Below are positions 52,815 to 61,239 of a stretch of DNA of 64,000 bases, in pieces. The DNA comes from Fibrobacter sp. (GTDB lineage Bacteria; Fibrobacterota; Fibrobacteria; Fibrobacterales; Fibrobacteraceae), in assembly GCF_017551775.1 (NCBI RefSeq), contig NZ_JAFZKX010000006.1, positions 1-64,000 of the forward strand. The letters are read 5' to 3'. Position 1 is the first letter of the stretch. Every line of letters starts with the position of its first letter. Below the pieces are notes generated by a model. It saw only the letters and a program-made list of their open reading frames with translations. It was not told where the DNA came from and did not search any database. A program made the position numbers and the translations under genes.

Positions 52815-53428
52815 CAGGCTAACCTCTGGCGAATGAAGGCAATCGCTTCTTCGGCGGCGGTTTCGAATTTCCCTTCGAGGGGAGTCTTGTCGAGTTCCTT
52901 GCCCCCGCGGTTCTTGTCGGTGGTGAGCCTGAGCGCCAAAGCGCATACGGCGTTCGGGTAGGGCGTGCCTGCCACGGGCGCATACGTCTCGGGAATCTTC
53001 TCGTCGGCGAAAATAAAGAGGCGTTCGGTTTCGGAGCCCGCCTCGAGGGCGGCGATGCAGTCGCGCAGGCCGTCACGGAAGGCTTCGCGTCCCGAGAATA
53101 CGGCGGAATATCCGGCGGTGTTCTTCTCGAGGATGGTTGCGTTCGCAATCGACGCGTTGAATACGGAAAGGCTGAAATGCGCGGGCGACACGTTCCCGGT
53201 ATCGAGGAGGGCCTGCGAAATTTTGTACTGCTGGGTGATTTCGCCGTACTGCGATGCGAAGGTCACCTTGCAGGGTTCGATATCCTTGCTTATGGCCGCG
53301 TTCACGTAGACAACCATCTTCGACAGCTGGCTCAGGCGCCTGCGCGTAAGCATGGGTACGAACTTCACGTCGGGGAGCGGTTGTTCCTCGGTCGGAATAA
53401 AGTATTCGGCTCGTTCGATATAGATCAT
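52814..53428 (-). CDS. Beta-ketoacyl synthase-like (chain-length-factor type, small)
   Basis: A 204-residue protein matching the small ketoacyl-synthase-like family (Ketoacyl-synt_2) found in aryl polyene and dialkylresorcinol clusters. Markers: MLTRRRLSQLSKM near residue 25, the FASQYGEITQQYKI strand, and SPAHFSLSVFNASIANATI, where the active-site Cys of normal synthases is replaced, here by Asn in FNAS. It probably cannot condense on its own and serves with a full ketosynthase, expected outside the window. Translated with the PlsC gene and 22 bases after the methyltransferase. Confidence 0.82.
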   Translation of the reverse strand: MIYIERAEYFIPTEEQPLPDVKFVPMLTRRRLSQLSKMVVYVNAAISKDIEPCKVTFASQYGEITQQYKISQALLDTGNVSPAHFSLSVFNASIANATILEKNTAGYSAVFSGREAFRDGLRDCIAALEAGSETERLFIFADEKIPETYAPVAGTPYPNAVCALALRLTTDKNRGGKELDKTPLEGKFETAAEEAIAFIRQRLA

Positions 53429-53450
53429 TTTCCCTTCCCGTCTTTAATTT

Positions 53451-54542
53451 CTACTTGATCCTGAACCTGAGGAGCGAGTAGCTGTTGGGGCCAACGCTGT
53501 GGTGGGCTTCCTTCAGTTCGAATCCGGCAATTTCGATGGCGTGCTTCAGTTCTTCGAAGCGGTACATCTTGGAGTTGCCGTTCGCGATGCAGGTAAAGTA
53601 GAGGGAGGTCGCCTGGAGGGAGTAGGCGGCGGCTTCGAAGCGCTGCTTGTCCCAGAGCGGTTCGAGCACGTACACGTCGGTGTCGGGTGCTGCCGCGGTG
53701 CGGATCTTCTTCAGGATTTTCGTGATTTCTTCGAGCGAGAAGCAGTCGAGGAACTGGCTCATCCAGACGGCGTTTGCACCCTTCGGGAATTCGGTCGTTT
53801 CGTCGAGGACGTTGCAGGGGATGGTATCGATGCGGTTTTCGAATCCGGCGGCCTTCGCGTTCTTCTCGGCGACGGCAGTCTGGCCCGGGAGGTCGATGAT
53901 GGAAACGTTCACGTCGGCGTTATACTTGCAGCAGGCGATGGCCCACTTCGCGGTGTTGCCGCCGATGTCGAACAGGCGCTTGCAGGGGTTCGAGAACACG
54001 ATGGGGAGCGCTTCGGGGAAGGCGAGGTCGGAGTAGAAGTGGTCGAAGCCGAACCAGCTCTTCTTTTGCTGGTCGGTCAGCTGCGAGAGGCCCTGGTAGA
54101 CCGTCTTCCAGTTGCCGAGGTGCTTGAGGCCCGCGGGCTTGCCGTCGCGGATGGATTCCTGGAGGTTTTCGGCGCCCAGGTAGCAGATGTCCTCGGAAAA
54201 GTCCATGTTGACCTGAGTCATTTCGTCGCTCATCAGGAAGAACCCGATCTTGCCGAGCGTGAGGCGGAGGTCGTCTTCCTTGGAATCCTTGTGCAGCTTG
54301 ATGGCACCCATGCCGAGTCCCATCTCGATGAGGACGCCGACACCGTAAAGCGAAATGCCGAGCTTCTGGGAGAGTTCGGATACAGTAATGCCCTTCTTGC
54401 GGGCGCTGCAAATTTCTTCAAGAATCCCCATGTCGCGCAGGGCCTTGGCTGCATGGAAACTGAGGGGAGCGAATGCGATTTTCTGGGCTTCGAACTTGGC
54501 GTCCGTGGCCGAAATTTTGTCTTGGAAGTAGTAGTCGAACAT
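53451..54542 (-). CDS. O-methyltransferase-like SAM-dependent enzyme in the polyene cluster
   Basis: A 363-residue class I methyltransferase of the plant-type O-methyltransferase group. An N-terminal winged-helix dimerisation domain (~1-110: MGILEEICSARKKGITVSELSQKLG, read in parts) precedes the SAM fold: RLFDIGGNTAKWAIACC at ~186 (motif I, here with Gly-Gly-Asn), VSIIDLPGQTAVAEKNAKAAG, and AVWMSQFLDCFS. Such enzymes are common in aryl polyene clusters, where they methylate the aryl head group or a ring carbon. Regiochemistry unknown. It begins the leftward transcript, divergent from the carrier proteins; element TAAATTTG lies 32 bases before the ATG. Confidence 0.82.
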   Translation of the reverse strand: MFDYYFQDKISATDAKFEAQKIAFAPLSFHAAKALRDMGILEEICSARKKGITVSELSQKLGISLYGVGVLIEMGLGMGAIKLHKDSKEDDLRLTLGKIGFFLMSDEMTQVNMDFSEDICYLGAENLQESIRDGKPAGLKHLGNWKTVYQGLSQLTDQQKKSWFGFDHFYSDLAFPEALPIVFSNPCKRLFDIGGNTAKWAIACCKYNADVNVSIIDLPGQTAVAEKNAKAAGFENRIDTIPCNVLDETTEFPKGANAVWMSQFLDCFSLEEITKILKKIRTAAAPDTDVYVLEPLWDKQRFEAAAYSLQATSLYFTCIANGNSKMYRFEELKHAIEIAGFELKEAHHSVGPNSYSLLRFRIK

Positions 54543-54574
54543 GGATTTTATTTTGGGTTGAAATTTTTTGATAT

Positions 54575-54635
54575 CAAATTTAGCACATTTTGGACGGAAC
54601 GTGGTTGACGCTGTATAACATTTTATCTATTTTTG
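54575..54635. promoter_or_regulatory. Divergent promoters of the polyene cluster
   Basis: Two exact TAnnTTTG elements back to back: TAAATTTG on the minus strand at 54575-54582 for the methyltransferase transcript, and TATTTTTG on the plus strand at 54628-54635, 22 bases before the first carrier protein. A TTGAC at 54605-54609 lies 18 bases before the plus element. The arrangement would fire both halves of the cluster from a 115-base gap. Confidence 0.5.
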
Positions 54636-54657
54636 CTTGCCAAATTAGGTTATAAAT

Positions 54658-54927
54658 ATGGACGAACTAAAAAATCGAATCAAGGAAATGATTGTTACGT
54701 CTCTCGAACTCGAAGACGTGACTGCTGCAGACATTGTCGAAGACGCTCCCCTTTTTGGCGAGAGCGAAAGGGGTCTCGGACTCGACTCCATCGACGCTCT
54801 TGAATTGGGTATTGCCATCAAGGAAACCTTCGGTGTTTCTTTCTCGGCGGCAAACGAAGATACCAAGAAGCATTTTTATTCTGTAGATACACTGGCCGCC
54901 TATATTTCGGCGAATATGCCCAAGTAA
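54658..54927 (+). CDS. Acyl carrier protein 1 of the polyene cluster
   Basis: An 89-residue carrier. The phosphopantetheine site is Ser in GLDSIDALELG (DSI motif, ~residue 43). It carries acyl intermediates for the ligase and condensing enzymes. Its N-terminus (MDELKNRIKEMIVTSLEL) is helix-forming. Nine bases before the second carrier gene. The presence of two carriers is typical of aryl polyene clusters. Confidence 0.9.
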   Translation: MDELKNRIKEMIVTSLELEDVTAADIVEDAPLFGESERGLGLDSIDALELGIAIKETFGVSFSAANEDTKKHFYSVDTLAAYISANMPK

Positions 54928-54936
54928 GGAGAAATT

Positions 54937-55194
54937 ATGGACAAGCAGGCGATTTTTGAAAAACTCAAGGCAGCCCTCATCGAGGATTTCGAACTTGATG
55001 ACGAACAGGTGACTCTCGAAGCTCGTCTTTACGAAGATTTGGAACTCGACAGCATCGACGCAGTTGACCTGATTGTGAAACTCAAGTCCCTTTTGCCGAC
55101 GAACATCGACCCCGAAGTGTTCAAGACGGTCCGTACCGTGCAGGACGTGGTCGACGCCATCTATAACCTGATTCAGAACGCGGAAAACAAGTAA
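54937..55194 (+). CDS. Acyl carrier protein 2 of the polyene cluster
   Basis: An 85-residue carrier with phosphopantetheine Ser in ELDSIDAVDLIVK (~residue 39). Less related to carrier 1 than expected from a recent duplication. AAGGAG ribosome site seven bases upstream. Its stop overlaps the ATG of the fused ligase gene (TAATG). Confidence 0.9.
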   Translation: MDKQAIFEKLKAALIEDFELDDEQVTLEARLYEDLELDSIDAVDLIVKLKSLLPTNIDPEVFKTVRTVQDVVDAIYNLIQNAENK

Positions 55195-57530
55195 TGAAAT
55201 CGGTGGCGGGGAAGGTTGTCTTTGCCGCCCTATCGGTTCTTTATCCTGTTCTCGTATTTTGTGGCCTCGAATTCTGGGGCCTTTCGCCTCGCCGATTAAG
55301 CTTGATGCTAATCGGCCTTGCTTTTGTGCATTTCTTCAATGTCACCAGGGAACGGGCTAAGGACGACGAGGGGTCGAACAGGGCGAATGTTGCCAAGAAC
55401 ATTTCGCTGCTCGTGCTGATGCTTCTGTGCGGGGCTCTCGCCTTTTTTGCCGACAACCTTTTGTTCCTCAAGTTCTACCCGGTGATGGTGAACTTGAGCC
55501 TGCTTTGCTTTTTTGCGTTTTCGCTCTGGAAAAAACCGAGTTTTGCGTTCCGCATGGCGAACCTGGGCGACAGGACCCTGCGTGTTTCTCCGGAGCGTCC
55601 GTTCGTGGAGCGCTACTGCGACCGCGTGACCCTCGTGTGGTGCGCCTTCTTCGTCGCGAACGCTTCCGTCGCTTTGTTCACCGCATTGGTGGGTAGCGAG
55701 CGGATGTGGACACTCTACAACGGTTTAATCTCCTATATTTTAATCGGCATTTTGTTTGCCGTGGAATTCATGGTCCGTAAAATTATGCAAAAAAAATTGC
55801 ACTCCTACGTGCCCGTTTGCGAACTGCAGCGGGATAGTCGCCCCGACGGGGCCATTGTCTGTTTTGATGGCGAATCCACAAGGACATGGGCTGATTTCGT
55901 ATCCGACGTGTCCAAGGTCCGTCGCTTCCTGGAATCGAGCGAGAACCGCCCGTGGATCCTCCATTGCGAAGATTCGTATTTCTTTATTGTCGCGCTCCTT
56001 TCGATGCTCCAGAGCGGGCGCAAGGCGATGGTGACCGCGAACCGCCAGGAAGCCTTCATCAAGGAAATCAAGAAGCCCGAGTACGGCTTCATTACCGATA
56101 CTCCGTTTGGAGACGCGTCTGCGGGCGCGGTTCAGATCCAGACGATTCTGGATGGTCCTGCGGTCGAACCCCTGTGGAATGTCTTTGACAAGAACGAAGC
56201 CGAGATGGTGATGTTCACTTCGGGTACGACAGGCGAGCCCAAGTCCGTGCCCAAGCGTTTCTCGCAGTTCGAGAACGAGCTTTATGAGCTGGTGAAGGTC
56301 TTCGGTGACGACTGGCTGGGCCGCAAGGTGTACAGCACGGTGAACCACCACCACATTTACGGCCTCCTGTTTACGGTTCTTTTGCCGACGGCGACGGGAC
56401 TTCCGTTCCGCAGGCACCGCATCGACTACCCGAGCGAACTTGTCAGCATTGCGGGCGAAAAGGCTGTAATCGCCTCTAGTCCGGCTTACCTCAAGCGCCT
56501 TGCCGCCGATACCGATAAGCCCATCGATTTCAAGTGCTCTCCGATTATCTATTCTTCGGGCGGACCGCTTCCCGAAGAGGTGGCGCGCAAGTGCGAAGGG
56601 ATTACGGGTTACTGGACCATGGAAATTTACGGCAGCACCGAGACGGGTGGCATCGCCTACAGGCAGTCCAAGAACGGGCCCGTGTGGAAGCCGTTCGAAG
56701 TCTGCAAGATGAGCATCGGTGAAAACGACTGCCTGAACGTGAAGTCCAGCTACATCCTGGAACCCGAGGGCTTTACCACGGGCGACCTCGTGGAAATCTA
56801 CGACGACGGCCGCTTCCTTCTGAAGGGACGCGCCGATTCCATCGTGAAAATCGAGGAAAAGCGCATCTCGCTCCCCGAAGTGGAAAACCGCCTGAAGCAG
56901 ACGGGCCTGGTGCAGGACGTCCGCGTTGTCCCGATGGTCGGCAACCGCCAGTACCTCGCTGCGGCAATCGTCTTGAATGCGGAAGGCCGCGAGAAGTTCA
57001 AGGACCAGCCCAAGCTCGAAATAAACAATTTCTTCAAGAAGCATCTGGCGCAGTTCATCGAGAATACGGTTTCGCCCAAGAAGTGGCGCTACCTCGAGGA
57101 ACTCCCGCAGGATACGCAGGGCAAGATCAAGATGCGCGATATCCAGGCGCTGTTCGGCATTCCCGAAAGCCCGAATTTCAAAATCCTGAAGATGCGCCGC
57201 GAACCGGGTACGGTCACGCTCAAGATCGTGTTCCCGGAAACAAGCGACTACTACAACGGTCATTTCCCGTCGTTCAAGCTGCTTCCGGCCGTTGCGCAGG
57301 TCGACATGACCGTCATGCTTGCCCATGCCCTTCTCGGTACGCCCGAGGTTGTCGTGCGCATCCAGCGTACCAAGTTCAGCTACCCGATTTTGCCGAACGT
57401 TCCCGCCATCCTCGAGATGACCTACAAGGCGGAATCGTCCAAGCTCACATTCTCTTATACGCTCGAAGAAGGTCGCCCGCTTTCGGGTGGTACCCTTGTG
57501 CTTTCCGGAGACGAAAATGCGCGAACCTAA
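55194..57530 (+). CDS. Membrane domain / adenylate ligase / hotdog dehydratase fusion
   Basis: One 778-residue frame joins three proteins that are separate genes in E. coli-type aryl polyene clusters. Residues ~1-200: five or six transmembrane helices, like the COG4648 membrane protein. Residues ~205-640: an acyl/aryl adenylate-forming ligase, with the P-loop FTSGTTGEPKS at ~341, YGSTETGG at ~480 and the GDLVEIYDDGRFLLKGRADSIVKI hinge (read in parts); this activates the aryl acid and loads a carrier. Residues ~650-778: a FabZ/ApeI-like hotdog dehydratase with YNGHFPSFKLLPAVAQVD at ~688, whose His is the likely catalyst. No stop interrupts the frame. Confidence 0.85.
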   Translation: MKSVAGKVVFAALSVLYPVLVFCGLEFWGLSPRRLSLMLIGLAFVHFFNVTRERAKDDEGSNRANVAKNISLLVLMLLCGALAFFADNLLFLKFYPVMVNLSLLCFFAFSLWKKPSFAFRMANLGDRTLRVSPERPFVERYCDRVTLVWCAFFVANASVALFTALVGSERMWTLYNGLISYILIGILFAVEFMVRKIMQKKLHSYVPVCELQRDSRPDGAIVCFDGESTRTWADFVSDVSKVRRFLESSENRPWILHCEDSYFFIVALLSMLQSGRKAMVTANRQEAFIKEIKKPEYGFITDTPFGDASAGAVQIQTILDGPAVEPLWNVFDKNEAEMVMFTSGTTGEPKSVPKRFSQFENELYELVKVFGDDWLGRKVYSTVNHHHIYGLLFTVLLPTATGLPFRRHRIDYPSELVSIAGEKAVIASSPAYLKRLAADTDKPIDFKCSPIIYSSGGPLPEEVARKCEGITGYWTMEIYGSTETGGIAYRQSKNGPVWKPFEVCKMSIGENDCLNVKSSYILEPEGFTTGDLVEIYDDGRFLLKGRADSIVKIEEKRISLPEVENRLKQTGLVQDVRVVPMVGNRQYLAAAIVLNAEGREKFKDQPKLEINNFFKKHLAQFIENTVSPKKWRYLEELPQDTQGKIKMRDIQALFGIPESPNFKILKMRREPGTVTLKIVFPETSDYYNGHFPSFKLLPAVAQVDMTVMLAHALLGTPEVVVRIQRTKFSYPILPNVPAILEMTYKAESSKLTFSYTLEEGRPLSGGTLVLSGDENART

Positions 57531-58287
57531 GATGAAACCCGAAGACATGAAGTTTTGTGCCATCGTGCCGGTGTACCGCCACGAGAAGGCTTCGCGCGGG
57601 GTGGCCGAATCGCTTGCCGCACAGGGGCTCTCGGTAATCTTGGTCGATGACGGCAACGCGCCCGAGGGTCACGAGATTCTCGTGCAGATCGCAAGCGATG
57701 TCCCGAACACGACGCTCGTGACGCGCGAAAAGAACGGAGGCAAGGGAGCCGCGGTGATCAGCGGCCTCGAGGCTGCCTTCAATATGGGCTTTACCCACGC
57801 GCTCCAGGTGGATGCCGACGGGCAGCACGACATGGAGGCGATTCCGTTCTTCGTGAAGGCCGCGAAGAAGCATCCGTTGGACCTGGTCGCCGCGTTCCCG
57901 CAGTACGACATGTCCGTCCCCAAGGCTCGTGAACAGGGCCGCAAGATTACGAACTTCTGGGTCGCTATTGAGACGCTTTCCATGTCCATTCCCGATTCCA
58001 TGTGCGGGTTCCGCGTGTACCCGGTGAAGTTCGTGTGGCCAGTCGCAAAGAAAATCCGCACGTACCGTATGGGATTCGATATCGAAATCCTGGTGCGCCT
58101 CTCGTGGGCCGGACTCAAGATGTATTTCTATCCGATCAAGGTGAAGTATCCCGAAGACGGCGTTTCCAACTTCAGGGCCTTCGGTGACAACGTCGAAATT
58201 TCGTGGACCCATACCAAGCTTTGCTTCGGGATGCTCGTGCGCCTGCCGATGATTCTTGGCCGCCGCCTTTTCAAGAAGAAAAAATGA
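57517..58287 (+). CDS. Glycosyltransferase family 2 in the polyene cluster
   Basis: A 256-residue GT2 enzyme: VPVYRHEKASRGVAESLAAQGLSV at the N-terminus, VILVDDGN, GGKGAAVISGLEAAF, and the LQVDADGQHD metal-binding DxD. The C-terminal part keeps the family's RMGFDIEILVRLSW pattern. In E. coli-type clusters this domain is fused to the LpxL-like acyltransferase; here the two are separate but overlap (ATGA). Start at 57517 because GGAG lies six bases before it; an ATG at 57532 is the alternative. Probably sugar-modifies the lipid anchor. Confidence 0.83.
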   Translation: MREPKMKPEDMKFCAIVPVYRHEKASRGVAESLAAQGLSVILVDDGNAPEGHEILVQIASDVPNTTLVTREKNGGKGAAVISGLEAAFNMGFTHALQVDADGQHDMEAIPFFVKAAKKHPLDLVAAFPQYDMSVPKAREQGRKITNFWVAIETLSMSIPDSMCGFRVYPVKFVWPVAKKIRTYRMGFDIEILVRLSWAGLKMYFYPIKVKYPEDGVSNFRAFGDNVEISWTHTKLCFGMLVRLPMILGRRLFKKKK

Positions 58288-59243
58288 GTTCTGAGTCGCA
58301 ACAGTGGTTTGAAGTGAAGGAAGTCGGGGGAAGCCTTTGGCATTTCCGGTTCATGCTGTGGATTACCTGCCACCTGCCGCTCCGCGTGGTGGAACTCTGC
58401 ACGGCGGTGGTCTGCTTCTTCTTCTGGCTGGGGGCGTCTCCCGTGCGCAAGCGTTCCTCGGCGTACTTGAAGCGCCTTTTTGCGGTGCGCGGGAAGCGCA
58501 TGCCCTTCATGGCGACGTACAAACATGTGCTTTCTTTCGCGCTCTCGATGATCGAGAAACTGCTCGGCTGGCGTGGTGCCATCAAGTTGAACCGGGTGGA
58601 AACGCAGGGCGACGACCTCGACAAACTGGTGGAACAGCTCGATCGCGGGGAAGGCGCATTCCTGATTTGCTCCCACCTCGGTAACATGGAGATGCTGCGT
58701 TCGCTTACGGGCTACGGCGAAATCCATACGCACAGGCAGTTCAAGGTGTTTCCGGTTGTCGATTTCTCGGGAACCTCTAAGTTCAACGCGCTGCTCTACG
58801 AGCTGAATCCGGACCTCATGAATTCCGTGCTCGACGCGAACAAGATGAACGTGGATTCCGCCGTGTGGATGAAGGAGCAGATTGTCGCGGGTAACGTGGT
58901 GGCGATTGCGGGGGACCGCACTTCCGCCAATTCGCAGGGCCGCAACATCGAGATGGATTTCCTCGGCGATTCCGCCAATTTCCCCGAAGGCGCGTTTACG
59001 CTCGCGAGCATCTTGAATGCTCCGATATATTTCACCTTCGCGATCCGCAAGCACGATTTCGATATCCGCACTCCTTACGAGATGCATGTGGTGAAGGCCA
59101 CCACCTCTTTTGATTGCCCTCGGAAGGAACGTGCCGGAAAAATCAAGGATTTGGCACGCGAGTACGTGCAACTCCTCGAAAAATTGAGTCTACGCCACCC
59201 GTACCAGTGGTATAATTTCTACAATTTTTGGAATAAAACGTAA
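58284..59243 (+). CDS. LpxL/HtrB-like lysophospholipid acyltransferase
   Basis: A 319-residue late acyltransferase relative. After a hydrophobic N-terminal region (~25-60) the motif SHLGNMEML (~residue 133) supplies the catalytic His and Glu (HxxxxE type), and AGDRTSANSQGRNI matches the second conserved block of LpxL-like enzymes. In known aryl polyene clusters such an enzyme helps attach a fatty acyl group to the anchor. The ATG overlaps the GT2 stop by four bases. Confidence 0.82.
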   Translation: MSSESQQWFEVKEVGGSLWHFRFMLWITCHLPLRVVELCTAVVCFFFWLGASPVRKRSSAYLKRLFAVRGKRMPFMATYKHVLSFALSMIEKLLGWRGAIKLNRVETQGDDLDKLVEQLDRGEGAFLICSHLGNMEMLRSLTGYGEIHTHRQFKVFPVVDFSGTSKFNALLYELNPDLMNSVLDANKMNVDSAVWMKEQIVAGNVVAIAGDRTSANSQGRNIEMDFLGDSANFPEGAFTLASILNAPIYFTFAIRKHDFDIRTPYEMHVVKATTSFDCPRKERAGKIKDLAREYVQLLEKLSLRHPYQWYNFYNFWNKT

Positions 59244-59259
59244 TAAAGGATTGGTTACA

Positions 59260-60786
59260 ATGAAAACTATCGTTATTGGCTCCGAAAAGTTAACAATTGA
59301 ACAGGTCGTGGCCATTGCTAAGCGCCAGGTCATCGTGGAACTGGATTCGTCTTCCAGGTTCCAGAAAAAAATCGATGCCGGTGCGGAATTCCTTGACGAA
59401 GCCCTTGCCGAACACGGCGGTATCTACGGCGTGACGACCGGTTATGGCGATTCCTGCACGCAGGTTGTACCTCCTGACCATTATTACGATTTGCCCGTTA
59501 ACCTCACGCGTTTCCATGGTTGCGGTCTCGGAAACTACTTTGACGAAGAGACGACCCGCGCCATCATGGTGGTGCGCCTCAACACCCTCGCTCGTGGATT
59601 CTCCGGCGTGAGCTACGCCCTCCTCAAGATTATCATGACGTTCCTGCAGAACGACATCTTGCCGTTGATTCCGCAGGAAGGTTCCGTGGGCGCGAGCGGC
59701 GACCTGACTCCGCTCTCTTACCTCGCCGGCGCCGTAATCGGTGAACGCGACGTGCTTTACAAAGGCCAGCGCCGTCCCTCGAAGGATGTGATGGCCGAAC
59801 TCGGAATCACCCCGCACCGTTTCCGCCCGAAGGAAGCGATTGCCATCATGAACGGTACCGCCGTGATGAACGCTGTTGCCTGCATGGCCTACAGCCGCGC
59901 CGAATACCTTTCCGATTTGACATGCCGCATTACGGCCATGAACACGATTGCGATGAAGGGCAACGCCTACCACTTCTACGAACGCCTGTTCGCCGTGAAG
60001 CCGCACCCGGGTCTCGTGACCGCCGCGAAGAAGATGCGCGACGCGATGAACCTCGAAGTCGAAAAGAACGTGATTCCCGAAAAGATTCAGGATCCGTATT
60101 CCCTGCGCTGCGCTCCGCACGTGGTGGGCGTGTTCTACGATTCCGCTCCGCTCCTGCGCCAGCTTATCGAAATCGAGATGAATAGCGCGAACGACAATCC
60201 GATTATCGACCCCGAAACGAGGAACATCTTCCACGGTGGGCACTTCTACGGTGGCCATATCTGCCTTGCTATGGATACCCTCAAGAACATTGTCGCTAAC
60301 CTCGCTGACCTCCTGGACCGCCAGCTTGCGACGATCGTCGACATCAAGTTCAACCGCAGCCTGCCGCCTAACCTTTCGGGCAGCCAGGGCGAGTTCTCCA
60401 TCAACCATGGCTTCAAGGCCGTTCAGATCGGTGCCTCGGCATGGACCGCGGAAGCGCTCCACAACACGATGCCGATGAGCGTGTTTAGCCGTTCCACCGA
60501 ATGCCACAACCAGGACAAGGTGAGCATGGGTACCATCGCCGCCCGCGACTGCATCCGCGTAATCGAGCTTACCGAACAGGTGGCCGCCGCCGTGCTGCTC
60601 GCTTCGGCCCAGGCCCTCCGTATTCGCCTCGAACGCGGGGAAATTTTCGAAGTGCGCCTCGCCGGCGTCAAGAAGACGTACGACCAGGTGTTCGAATACT
60701 TCGCGCCGCTTGCCTGCGACCGCCAGCTCGAACCGGATCTCCGCAAGGCGCTCGAGCTCATCCGCGAAAAGTATTACGCTGTGTAA
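59260..60786 (+). CDS. Aromatic amino acid / histidine ammonia-lyase family
   Basis: A MIO-cofactor lyase of 508 residues. The cofactor is self-made from Ala145-Ser146-Gly147 in GSVGASGDLTPLSYLAG; catalytic Tyr62 lies in TTGYGDSC. It would deaminate tyrosine, phenylalanine or histidine to an unsaturated acid; in a polyene cluster the expected product is coumarate or cinnamate, the aryl starter. The selectivity loop reads NLTRFHGCG: Phe85-His86 where typical HutH has Ser-His, Rhodobacter TAL His-Leu, and plant PAL Phe-Leu. So the substrate cannot be read from this motif. No other histidine-degradation gene is near. RBS AAAGGA. Confidence 0.88.
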   Translation: MKTIVIGSEKLTIEQVVAIAKRQVIVELDSSSRFQKKIDAGAEFLDEALAEHGGIYGVTTGYGDSCTQVVPPDHYYDLPVNLTRFHGCGLGNYFDEETTRAIMVVRLNTLARGFSGVSYALLKIIMTFLQNDILPLIPQEGSVGASGDLTPLSYLAGAVIGERDVLYKGQRRPSKDVMAELGITPHRFRPKEAIAIMNGTAVMNAVACMAYSRAEYLSDLTCRITAMNTIAMKGNAYHFYERLFAVKPHPGLVTAAKKMRDAMNLEVEKNVIPEKIQDPYSLRCAPHVVGVFYDSAPLLRQLIEIEMNSANDNPIIDPETRNIFHGGHFYGGHICLAMDTLKNIVANLADLLDRQLATIVDIKFNRSLPPNLSGSQGEFSINHGFKAVQIGASAWTAEALHNTMPMSVFSRSTECHNQDKVSMGTIAARDCIRVIELTEQVAAAVLLASAQALRIRLERGEIFEVRLAGVKKTYDQVFEYFAPLACDRQLEPDLRKALELIREKYYAV

Positions 60787-60798
60787 TGCGGTAACGTC

Positions 60799-61239
60799 AT
60801 GGCAGAAAAGAAACTCAAGGAAACGGTCGAGTTCAAGGTCGAATTCTACGATGTGGATTCGATGAAGGTGGCATGGCACGGCAACTACGTGAAGTACATG
60901 GAAATTGCCCGCTGCGCCCTCCTCACCAAGATAAAGTACGATTACTTCGCCATGGAAGAGAGCGGGTACGCCTGGCCCGTGGTCGATATGCATATAAAGT
61001 ATCTTCGCCCGATGATCTTTATGCAGCGCATCCGCGCCGAGGTCACGCTCGAAGAATACGAAGTCTGCATGAAGCTTTCGTACAAGTTCTTTGACGCCGA
61101 GACGGGCGTACTTTTGACCCGTGCCGAAAGCATGCAGATGGCTGTCGACATGAACAAGCGCGAATCGATGATGGGCTGCCCGCAGTGCTTTATCGAACGC
61201 GTTCGTGCGGCGCTCGCCGAGGAAGAGACTGCGGCATGA
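60799..61239 (+). CDS. YbgC/4-hydroxybenzoyl-CoA thioesterase-like hotdog enzyme
   Basis: A 146-residue hotdog-fold thioesterase. The FYDVDSMKVAWHGNYVKYMEIAR segment matches the YbgC motif (YxDTDAxGxVYHxxYL), with the Asp of the first part kept. It hydrolyses acyl thioesters (CoA or carrier protein). In aryl polyene clusters this gene is usual and may release or proof-read intermediates. Its stop overlaps the next gene's ATG (ATGA). Confidence 0.85.
   Translation: MAEKKLKETVEFKVEFYDVDSMKVAWHGNYVKYMEIARCALLTKIKYDYFAMEESGYAWPVVDMHIKYLRPMIFMQRIRAEVTLEEYEVCMKLSYKFFDAETGVLLTRAESMQMAVDMNKRESMMGCPQCFIERVRAALAEEETAA

Noticed and set aside
59260-60786. Ammonia-lyase taken as HutH of histidine degradation
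   Set aside because: No hutU, hutI or other hut gene is close; it lies inside the polyene operon, and its selectivity pair is not the Ser-His of HutH.
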